Part shown: positions 55,498 to 64,000 of the stretch, piece by piece | Position numbering within the stretch: the stretch's first letter is position 1 | Layout of the letters: every line of letters starts with the position of its first letter | Origin: Tipula vernalis | Taxonomy: Eukaryota; Arthropoda; Insecta; Diptera; Tipulidae | Assembly (NCBI GenBank): GCA_958295665.1 | Contig: OY282558.1 | Location: 329,813,106-329,877,105, forward strand | DNA: 64,000 bases | Direction: 5' to 3' | Program-made: the position numbers and the translations under genes | The notes under the pieces: model-generated | What the model saw: only the letters and a program-made list of their open reading frames with translations | What the model was told of the DNA's origin: nothing | The model's database searches: none

Positions 55498-58400
55498 CAG
55501 AGCCTTGCAGAGGAAATGTGAGGCCTAAGGCATTAAATATTTTGAGGCCCTTTTTTGTAGAAAAAAATATTTGTATTTCAAAAATTATATCATATATTCA
55601 TAAAATAATCAAATAATCACATTAATAAAGTTTGTTTTTTGTTATATTGCTGCTTTTCTCGCTTTTTTGGAAGCAAATTCAGATATCACCTCAGTGTAAT
55701 CTAATTTACGCGCTAAATCAACATTAATGTTTAATGTTGCAAGGCCATTTAATCGAACTTGACTCATTGTAGATCTTAAACAATTTTTAATTCGTTTTAG
55801 CACACTGAAAGATCTCTCGCCTTCCGCTACACTTACCGGCAGAGTTAAAAAAATCCGAAGAGCTATCACAACATTCGGTAAAATATTTATCAGTCCTAAA
55901 TGGATAATTTCTTTCAGTAATTCAGCTGGTTTCGTGCTGAGTTTGAAGTTGGTTTTATAAACCCGTTTAAGTAATAACATTTCTTCAGCAATATCATTAT
56001 TAATTTCTTTTTCGTATTTTTTTTGGAATAATCTAACCGATAGTACAATGGCACCTTCATTCATTTCATTAAAATTCCAAAAAACCTCGAACAGATTACA
56101 TGAGGAATTAATGGATTGAAATCGACGCGTTAGTCCATCTATTATTGAATCTGCCATCTTGTTAAATATTTCGTGAAAGTGTGATTCAGCAGCTGCTTGA
56201 CACTTTAAATATCGATTTTCTGCAAATTCTAAAGTAATATCATTTGCAGCAGCAGTAGTTTTGCATTCTTGAAGGATCGATATCCATTGTTTTTTGATGT
56301 CTTGTATGGCTCGAATTAGGCCATCTATATTATCTTTCTCTACATCTAAAGTGGCTTTTCGAGCTTGGATAATGAGATTAGTTTTATGAATTAAATCCAG
56401 CAACTTCATCCAAACTGTGGACATAAGCACACTTTCAAATTTTGATAAATATTTTTGAAAAGATCGAATTTGAATTTGCGCTTCTGCCGAAAGACTATTC
56501 ACTTCAAATTCATTTATAGCTAATATTAATGATTTCATGTGCAATGCTACTGGTTTAACAGCGTCTATCCGTGCAGACCATCGGGTTTTCGATATATTGT
56601 GTAATGAGGCTGCGCCGAAATGTTTTTTTAAAACTTCCCATCTCTTTGGACTACCACTAAATAAATTATAAATTTGTTGAATAGTTCCAAAAAAAGTAAC
56701 TGCTTCTTTGCAAGATTCAACAGCATCAACTCCAACTAGGTTTAATGTATGATTTGCACAAGGACAAAACTCACAATTGCAATTTTTGGCCAAAAGAATC
56801 GATTGCACCCCTTTATATTTTCCCGCCATATTAGATCCATTGTCGTACCCTTGCCCAACACAATTTTCAAAATTCAAATTTAATTCCATTAAGAGGCTCA
56901 AAATTCGCTTAGCAATTTCATTCCCGGTTTTATTTGAAAAATTATCGAAGCAAATAAAGCGTTCTTCAATTGAAAAATCTGTTTCAACCATTTTAACATA
57001 TCGAATAATTATTGCAGTTTGCTCTTTGTTAGATGAATCTGGCGTAGCATCGGCAATAATTGAATAATATTTGGTTTCTTTGATTTCTTCAATGATTTTA
57101 TTTTGAACAAACGAACCACAGATTTCGATAAATTCGTTTTGAGTTCTATTTGAAAGATAATGAACTTGCATCCTTTCACCGTTTTCTTGTGATATTCGAA
57201 CTTTCGAAACATGCTCTGCCAAGACTGGATCATACTTGCTTAATAGTTCCACTAAACCCAAAAAATTACCATTTTGTGGACTTCCGATACGATAATCTGA
57301 TCCAAAAAAAGGAAGTCCTCTTTCTGATAAAAATAATATTACGTCTAGAAATCTTTGCAATAGTTTTGTCCAATTTTTCTGTTCCCTTTCAATCTCTCTG
57401 TAAAGCAGGTTAACTATGCCTGTATTGGTTAAAGCCGTGTTTTGCGATTTCTTCCATTGGATATAATTTTCTTTATGTAAATTTGAGCTTTCGTGTGACG
57501 GTATACGATCATACAACTTTTTCCAACCGTATTTGGAATTATACCCAAATTTGTCTGTTAAGTGTGATGCATTACATTTGCTGTTCTTCAAAATGTAACA
57601 AGAAGCACAATAAATCGCTTCATATTTATTACTCCAACACAACCAGTCTCTTTTACATGATTCTCCGTTTGTCAACATTTTTGATAATAAATTATAAGGA
57701 AAACGACGATTTGTATCATCATTTGCAATATTTAATGGAATTTCAAACCGAATAATTTTAAAAAATGAATTTAATTGATCGGAGTTATGTTTATCAAGAA
57801 GTCCTATATCAGAAACGTCTGTAACTGGATTGCTTTGCTCTTCTTCATCGATTTCAGTTTCTGAATTTGGGGTATTACAAAGTGTCAAATTTGTAGTGTC
57901 TCGATCTTCATTAAAATTAACAGCATCTTGTATTTCAACACCAACATCGATATGAAGGTTATTGCTTTCTATCCCTAAATTTATGTTTTGCTCGCTTTCA
58001 CCAATATCAGGTGTTTGCACTTTGTCAAAAAAGCTCGTAATGGGTTTCAATTTATTAACAGCACTCTCCTCCAATTTTTTTTTCTGTCTCTTGCTAGCGC
58101 CGCTTTCAAAATGTCTTTTCATTCCTAATGGGTTGTTTATCATAAAAAAAAATACACACGTTTTAAAACAAATATAAAAAAGATTATTTATCTTGCAATA
58201 CGATTCGAACGAGTGTATAATTCGTCGCTCATGCTGCCGGCACGTATTGTAATTTGATTTTATACGCTTATTTCTTCGTGAAAACTGCTGTTTTATTCTT
58301 ATTTACAAGAATTAATAAAATTAAATACATAGTAACATAGTGATAGTAGCATAAATCGAATTGCAATCTAAAAAAATAGTATGGCAGTCGCTACATAGAA

Positions 58401-58850
58401 GAAAGTGTACGGCACACGATTTTAATAAAATATCTTCACACGAAGATTCATTACAAAATAAACTAGAAATATATCGACAAATTCGTTGGAAACCTACCTT
58501 AGAATATTTTTTAGTTGTTTAATAGGAGTATATTTATTTAATATTAAATTTTACAATGCAAATAAAACAAAAATGGCATTTATTCGATTTGACGTTTAAA
58601 ATCAAATGGTTAAAGTTTACATGTAGTTCATTTTATTCCATTTTTGTCGCGAGAGAGGCGCTTATCTAACTTTTATAATATTCACATGCAGTCCATTTTA
58701 TTATTTTTTCAACGCGTTAGAGGCACTAATTTTACTTTCATAATTTTTTTTTTTTGTTAATTTTTGTTACTTGAGAAAAAAATCAGAGGCCCTTATAATG
58801 GTGAGGCCCAGGGATTTTGCCCCTCCTGTCCCCCCCTCTGATAAGGCCTG
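55498..58850 (-). mobile_element. complete hAT transposon, 3353 bp
   Basis: Imperfect terminal inverted repeats CAGAGCCTTGCAGAGG (left) and CAGGCCTTATCAGAGG (right, as read inward) are flanked by the perfect 8-bp duplication CCTACTAC. GAGGCC motifs recur inside both ends (55522 and 55551; 58790 and 58804). One intact transposase gene occupies the middle. About 140 bp follow its stop and about 700 bp precede its start. Confidence 0.93.
55642..58143 (-). CDS. hAT transposase (ZMYM1-like/DUF4371 group), intact 833 aa
   Basis: An uninterrupted frame starts at ATG 58143. Residues 1-120 are polar and acidic with a basic KRQKKK patch (nuclear signal likely). About 165-235 is a TTF-type zinc finger (WLCWSNKYEAIYCASCYILK, KLYDRIPSHESSNLHKEN). 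The DUF4371/RNase H-like core begins near 300 with YYSIIADATPDSSNKEQ (Asp365), GQGYDNGSNMAGKYKG (Asp434), CPCANHTLNLVG (461-472) and the hAT RW motif KTRWSAR (about 519-525). An alpha-helical insertion follows, then the dimerisation domain (about 745-815) with VSVAEGERSFSVLKRIKN. All family landmarks are present at normal length, so it could be active. It cuts at the terminal repeats and inserts with 8-bp duplications. Related host proteins exist (ZMYM1, THAP12), but the terminal repeats show this is the transposon. Confidence 0.95.
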   Translation of the reverse strand: MINNPLGMKRHFESGASKRQKKKLEESAVNKLKPITSFFDKVQTPDIGESEQNINLGIESNNLHIDVGVEIQDAVNFNEDRDTTNLTLCNTPNSETEIDEEEQSNPVTDVSDIGLLDKHNSDQLNSFFKIIRFEIPLNIANDDTNRRFPYNLLSKMLTNGESCKRDWLCWSNKYEAIYCASCYILKNSKCNASHLTDKFGYNSKYGWKKLYDRIPSHESSNLHKENYIQWKKSQNTALTNTGIVNLLYREIEREQKNWTKLLQRFLDVILFLSERGLPFFGSDYRIGSPQNGNFLGLVELLSKYDPVLAEHVSKVRISQENGERMQVHYLSNRTQNEFIEICGSFVQNKIIEEIKETKYYSIIADATPDSSNKEQTAIIIRYVKMVETDFSIEERFICFDNFSNKTGNEIAKRILSLLMELNLNFENCVGQGYDNGSNMAGKYKGVQSILLAKNCNCEFCPCANHTLNLVGVDAVESCKEAVTFFGTIQQIYNLFSGSPKRWEVLKKHFGAASLHNISKTRWSARIDAVKPVALHMKSLILAINEFEVNSLSAEAQIQIRSFQKYLSKFESVLMSTVWMKLLDLIHKTNLIIQARKATLDVEKDNIDGLIRAIQDIKKQWISILQECKTTAAANDITLEFAENRYLKCQAAAESHFHEIFNKMADSIIDGLTRRFQSINSSCNLFEVFWNFNEMNEGAIVLSVRLFQKKYEKEINNDIAEEMLLLKRVYKTNFKLSTKPAELLKEIIHLGLINILPNVVIALRIFLTLPVSVAEGERSFSVLKRIKNCLRSTMSQVRLNGLATLNINVDLARKLDYTEVISEFASKKARKAAI

Positions 58851-58858
58851 CCTACTAC
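58851..58858. repeat. target duplication CCTACTAC (right)
   Basis: Pairs with 55490-55497. Confidence 0.9.
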
Positions 58859-60855
58859 TTTAAAGCATAGACGTATATAGATAGTTCTATTCTTTTAAAG
58901 GTCGCACCTTATAACCTGACTCTTACTGACAGATGAACTGGGTGTTAATAATTTTATTAATTTTATTCGATTTCTTTGAGTAAATTTTGTAATTTGTCGT
59001 AGTAAAAAATTGTAAATTTAAAACAAATGAACACTATATTTTCCACTCGTAATCGTAATGCATAACTCTTTAAATTTATTTACAATTTATAACGTCTTCA
59101 AAACCTAAATAAATATGAAATATTGGAGAAAATTAACTCTTAACAAAACTAATAGGATTACTTATATTAACCTCTTGCCATAAATCCTAACCACCTTCTG
59201 CAATAATTGTATTCTCTTACTCGTGCATAGTAGAAAATAACAAAAGAACAGTTCATGTTCTGCGGTTATTATACCTACATAACATACATGTACATAACTT
59301 TTATTAAGACAGTAAGTATTTTTTGCAAGTAATTCCAATTTATCTCATTTTTGTTCTTCTTACACAATATTCGCCTTTTGCATTTTGTTTTCGTATTATT
59401 TATACGTTATAATTCAATTTAATTTTTAATGGCACGTATTTTGTTCTTATTTTATTACTTTCAATTAACATGTGTGATGTTAAAAATTTTTCAAATCAAT
59501 TTTTATTATTTCATTTCAATTAACATAAAAGATTTTATTGAGTTAATTTGTATTTAAAATATTAAAATTTTGACGGTTTTTGTTTTTTAATTTAATGTTT
59601 TAATGGTATATGATGACTGCTCGTAATTTACTTTATTGTGGATTAATTTAAAAGGATTAAATAATTACTTGCATGTGTGCGCACCGCATGCCAGTTATTA
59701 CTCATGAATTATATCGTTAAAAAGGGTTATGATTATATAATTTTATAAATAAATTATTCAACTAATCAGCTGCACTGACCGTAAAAATATTCCCCAAAAT
59801 CATATAACAGACAGATGAATCAGGAAATATAAATTTCATATGTAATCGATCAAAGAATCATAAAACAGCAAATATGTCGACTCACTGTAATTATGATATT
59901 CTTTAATTTATAATTGATGATTAGAATTTATTTTATTGTTATGCGAAAGGAAATTAGAAAATAAGAAATAAAATTTGATTGAGTACCTTTACAATAAACC
60001 ATACCCATACATAGAAGGTTGTGCGTCTGACAAACGATGATGCCGAATGATTTCTTTATTTTCCATAAATGCATCATTATAATGCATTTCTCCTAAATTC
60101 TATCTGTGTATAATTTCCAGTTGTTCTTTTGTGTTGATTGCTTATGATTTGTAATCCATTAAAAAAAAAAACTTCGCTTAAAACTATTTAAAAAAATTAA
60201 TAATTTTTTTAAGATCACTCTCAGACAATTGGAATTAATTTTAGTTTAGTTATGCCATAAATATAAATGTTTTATGGATATCATTCTTATTTTACGATTA
60301 ACATTATGCGATGATGGTAAAAATAGATTAAATTTACTGTAAAATAATAGGGTTTGTGATTCAAAACTCTGGAACTAAAAGGTACGAGATAATAATGAAA
60401 TAACTAAGATATATAAGTAAATTAGTTGTGCCTTTTCAACCCGGACAGCTGAATTAGTTCATTTAATCTAAAAATATATTTTTTTTTTTTTTAAACTTAG
60501 ATATTATTGAAAAAGCAACTCTTTGCGAGAGAAGTCCGCTAAATAAATCAGCCTTAATAAATGTTTACTTGATAGTGTTACTTGTTCGAGTTTTGCACAA
60601 AACGCCTTTGTGAAAAATTCCCTGGATGACTAGACATCCTGGTGCTTGAGGAGAAGAAAAGTTTCTGGGTTGGCTGTGTGGCAAATCTAATTTTTGATTA
60701 ATGAGTTCTTGCCGTTACGCCAGTAAATAAAAACACGTAATAGACCGAAGTGAAGTTATTAGCAAATAAAAAAACAAATAGTGTGAGTAAACCAAAATAG
60801 TATACATTTAGGGAATTTTTGTATCGTCGAACAAACTTTGGAAGTGACTAAATTT
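58859..60855. other. AT-rich non-coding interval
   Basis: No gene, inverted repeat or element recognised; intron-like DNA. Confidence 0.5.
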
Positions 60856-61230
60856 ATTCAACAAAAATCAAAAATACCAATGTCATACAATTTTTTTCGA
60901 ATGTCGATTGTATGCAATTGATGCAAAAATTATGAAATAACCCGCAATATTTGCATCAAATGTGTTCTGCAAAAATCAAAAGTCCCAAAGTCAAATGATT
61001 TTGCTTTACTTGATGCAAAATTATGAAAATATTGCCGACCCCAGGGACCGGCCATTTTATAATTTATCCATAAAATGCATATTACGGACATTCGAAAAAA
61101 TTATTCAACTTTGGGACTTTTGATTTTTGTTAAACAAATTTCGTCGGCGGAAAATCGTTTAACATTTGTTAAAAATATTGCTTGTTATTTATATGACTGA
61201 CCCCAGGGACCGGTAATTTGATAACTTTTG
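60856..61230. repeat. inverted and direct repeat cluster (GACCCCAGGGACCGG)
   Basis: About 75 bp starting CAAAAATCAAAAATACC (60860) is matched inversely by 61055-61128 (complement begins CAAAAATCAAAAGTCCC), sharing AATTTTTTTCGAATGTC. A third copy of AAAAATCAAAAGTCCCAAAG starts at 60971. GACCCCAGGGACCGG occurs at 61037 and 61199, period 162. This is probably a decayed foldback or MITE pair. Non-coding. Confidence 0.65.
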
Positions 61231-61739
61231 GATCAAGTCCATAATTCGGACATTCCCGGAAAATCTTGTTTGGTTTCTTTATTGAACAAAAATCGTCACT
61301 GAATTGTATTATAATTTATTAGGTAATTGCTTTCTTTATCCACATTCAGGGGTGTTGTTTGTATTACCACTATATATAAATACGTATGAATGCGTATATG
61401 AGAAATTTGTTACTTTTTTCTATGTTCTTCACAGGCATCGTAAAAGGCTTTTTTATCTCTCTGATCTCTCCGGTGTAATAAAAAAAAAAATAGGAGGCGG
61501 AATTTATACGTACGAACGGGAATTTCTTGTGTGAATCCTTCGACGGACAATGATGTTAATAATTAAAAGCAGTGTTCCATAATTAATGTTGCATTTGGTG
61601 AAATTCGAATTGAAATAGGCATGGACTTTACGAAAGTGCTCGTACTCGTGACACATTTTGCCACATTAAAATAAAAGGTAAATATTTGTTGATAGACCAA
61701 TCATAAACGGAATTAGGATCAATTTGCAAAATTTCAAAT
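61231..61739. other. non-coding interval
   Basis: A 76-codon plus frame (61304-61534) is hydrophobic and unsupported. No element edge identified. Confidence 0.4.
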
Positions 61740-62760
61740 TGAAGCAATTGTCTTGACTTTCAGATAAAGTCCCATTAAACTTTACAAATTAAATTCTATA
61801 ATTCAAGTAAGATTGAAACTAATTGACCCAAAATGGTAGTATATTAAAAGATTCGAGTTTTTGCAATAAAATAGGGTGAGAAATTTTATCAAACGCTTCT
61901 GAAAAGTCTATATAGGTATATACAATCCAGTTGCCGAATCACAAAACTCAACTAAATTGGTTAACGTGGAACGTTTCGGGAAGAAACTATGTTGAGCTGA
62001 TGTGATTTGATTTTAATTTGATAAAAAACAATATTTACAATAATTTAGCTAACGTGTTAAAAATGGAAATGGGCCTATAGTTTTCAAGATTGGCCAAGTC
62101 ACCGATTTTATGAACACGGTACTAAAAATGATATTCTCCACTTATAAAAAAAACAGAATTATTTATGGGATGTTGAACAGTAATTTAAGCGGGACGAGGA
62201 TTTTTTAAAAAAATAAATTAGTTAATTGTGCAGGACCTGTACCTTTTTAATATCCAGCGATTCCAACAACGTCAGAACTTCTAACTCAGAAATTAATGAC
62301 AAATTTAAATAAGCATAATGAATTGGAGCTTTACAAAAAATCAGATCCAGTACATATACCGATTTAAAATGCTCAGCAAAAAGACTACAGATCTCCGATT
62401 GGTTATTTGATTTATAATCTTTCAAAAACATAATACTGGGATACTTAGCATTTTTGAGATGAGGATACCTTTAGCGTAATTTAGAAAACATTTCATGAAA
62501 ATCATCTTGTTCCAAGTGACCGAAATATGGAAGTTTCATTCATTTTTATATTTCATTTGAACTTTTCTGCTGGTTCGTCGAAATTTAAAAAGTTTCATAA
62601 AGAGCTTTATCTGTTTTGAAATGGATGCTTTTCCATTCTATGTTTCTGTGTTATTTTTTACGAGCTTTCAAAATAAATTTTAAATAAAACTCTTCGAATG
62701 CCATTAGTTTGGTAGCTCCAGAAATGCCCGTTTTTGGCCAATTCATTGCTATTTTAAGCC
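61740..62760 (-). mobile_element. CR1/Jockey-superfamily non-LTR element fragment
   Basis: Minus strand only; the upstream endonuclease and the downstream half of RT are missing. The piece ends sharply near 61740 without an A-tail. The sequence is unlike the Jockey at 2.9-6.6 kb and the LOA-like element at 38 kb, so it is a third non-LTR family in the window. Confidence 0.7.
61740..62760 (-). pseudogene. non-LTR reverse transcriptase fragment
   Basis: Upstream linker: AFEEFYLKFILKARKK (about 62670) and YPSIMFLKDYKSNNQSEICS then LFAEHFKSVYV (62340-62450). The pre-finger block is LSLISELEVLTLLESLDIKK (62230-62290). RT blocks follow: HKIGDLANLENYRPISIFNT (about 62060-62120), then TYIDFSEAFDKISHPILLQK (catalytic Asp in YIDFS, about 61870-61925) and FQSYLNYRI, FVKFNGTLSES. 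The YADD loop lies beyond the truncation. Several stops. The protein would reverse-transcribe element RNA at the nicked target. Confidence 0.75.
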
Positions 62761-64000
62761 ATTCCGCCTCGTCAAGACTGTAATTATGGAAGGTGTTTTT
62801 TTGTGGTTTTACTGCAAATAATTACAGTTTAGTTAATTTAATATTTATGATGCTATTTAAAAAAGAAAAGCAGCTCGTTTCTAATTTTCTTTTGGACGAC
62901 GATTTCATTTAAGCCATCATTTACTGCCCAGAGTCCGTTTCGATAGCAATAACTCACTTAGTGGGAACTATTTGGAATAAAGTTCACGAATGAATTTATT
63001 TTGTAGTTTTTATTAAAAATTTAAAAAATAAAAATCCAAAGACTTTAATAAAAAGTTTGACAGCGTCGTTATATTATAGGTGTAATCTCGATTTAAACCA
63101 TATAATCTGATTAAGTTCAAAGCTCGAAATTCTTGGGCTAAAGTAATATTTTTAGCCCGTAATGCTTTAATGTGTTGATGTCATTTTTTAAGAAAGAAGC
63201 ACATGTTATTGTTTCGTTGGCTTTCACAATTTTTTTTGGTTGTAATCTAAAGGGTTAGGGTTTTCTTTAGAACTTCTTTTGTGGGAATGATTGTTTGTAG
63301 CAAAGTACAAAGGGAAGCCACCACAAGCGTCATGTAATTTATCGATTTTGTTTGTTTAAAGTTAGTTTTACTTTTTGAAGTAGACATAGGATGATTGAAA
63401 GGGGCTCTGTTACCCAGCTATCACTAAGGTTGTTTTTAGGTTCTTGGTAAAATCTTGGAAATAATAATAACCCAGTGATGGTTTAAATATTATTAATTTT
63501 GTATGATTGTTTTATTTTATTGGATATCATACAATTTTGGTATTTAATCTAATTTTAATAAAATCATTGGCTGGGCTAACTTTACATAATATTAAATAAG
63601 GCTTTAATTTTTCTAGGGTTGCCTGATTCAAGTTTTTTCATTTACTGGGATGAAATCCTAGGATGACTTCATTTAACCAAGACTTCGTCAATCAAACAAT
63701 ATCAAAACAGCAATATTGAATTTAGAAATTTTGAAATTTGTCTGTAATCAATATGATTTGGTCGGTTTTTTATCGACAAATATACTATTTTTAACAGCAT
63801 TCCCAATATTTACTACTTGGTGAGCCAGTCATCCGTACTTCCCCTAAGGGTATTCCCTTTTTTTAACAATGAGAACATCCCTTCAGTTCCTTTTTTCTTA
63901 GTGGACTAACAGACACCTTTCATCAATTCATGAAGGTAATAATTACTAACTTTGCGAACGGTAATACCAAACATGATAATCAAGCGGTATATGTATCAGA
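62761..64000. other. unassigned right-hand end of the window
   Basis: Possibly the remaining upstream part of the non-LTR element as far as about 63100 (isolated readings such as HNYSLDEAEW). Beyond that, no gene or repeat is recognised. Confidence 0.35.

Noticed and set aside
57009..57413. Other-frame ORFs over the hAT gene
   Set aside because: Shadows of the 833-codon transposase on the minus strand.
58190..58230. tRNA T-loop-like CGATTCGAACGAG
   Set aside because: No acceptor, anticodon or D-arm can be paired around it; it lies in hAT untranslated DNA.

Overview
The window looks like one locus of a higher-dipteran (fly) genome: AT-rich, repeat-dense DNA that is mostly the graveyard of transposable elements, probably inside very large introns. 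The one stretch I read as a conserved host exon is a 62-nt exon at 19502-19563 (+), with a good acceptor and a GTAAGA donor. Its peptide (HYGYHRQGSCQAGFSAAISK) fits the FG-GAP/beta-propeller region of an integrin alpha subunit of the PS2/inflated kind. No second exon of that gene was found. Fly affinity is inferred from this exon, from short 60-65 nt introns, and from the element families (Jockey, LOA-like, BEL/Pao, piggyBac, FLYWCH-MULE, hAT, microsatellite-bearing Helentron-like units).

Layout. 1-1.8 kb: 5' end of a pogo/Tigger-like transposon (-). 2.9-6.6 kb: decayed Jockey retrotransposon (-). 6.9-9.95 kb: BEL/Pao copy A (-). 11.1-11.6 kb: Tc1 fragment (-). 11.6-14.0 kb: BEL/Pao copy B (-). 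14.15 and 17.24 kb: two MITEs. 16.1-17.2 kb: two broken gene-like pieces, one with a short intron. 19.5 kb: integrin exon. 20.28-20.97 kb: piggyBac-like MITE with an LTR-like repeat inside it. 22.0-24.74 kb: unclassified transposon with TIRs over 200 bp and a 13-bp target duplication. 26.3-29.1 kb: Ty3/gypsy (+). 30.0-34.6 kb: piggyBac (+) split by a 3-kb cluster of Helentron-like units, a 159-bp tandem repeat and a (CAGTCTGT)n array. 35.06 kb: MITE. 37.2 kb: another LTR-like copy. 38.0-39.6 kb: LOA/R1-like non-LTR element (+). 42.33-45.17 kb: Ty3/gypsy (-) with both LTRs and an 8-bp target duplication. 46.27-47.33 kb: foldback element. 47.6-51.75 kb: second piggyBac (-), split by a MULE (47.87-50.33 kb) whose ends are 15-bp tandem repeats. 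52.06-52.6 kb: CACGTG-rich minisatellite. 55.50-58.85 kb: complete hAT element with an intact 833-codon transposase and a perfect 8-bp target duplication. 60.86-61.23 kb: inverted/tandem repeat cluster. 61.7-62.8 kb: fragment of another non-LTR element (-).

Only the hAT transposase reads as an intact autonomous gene. Every other transposase or polymerase is broken by stops, frameshifts, deletions or nested insertions. Nesting gives relative ages: MULE is younger than piggyBac B, and the Helentron-like cluster is younger than piggyBac A. The hAT insertion, with perfect target duplication and open frame, is probably the youngest arrival. The least conventional items are the 22.0-24.7 kb transposon (13-bp duplication, unfamiliar transposase) and the two elements with repeat-built inverted ends (46.3 and 47.9 kb).
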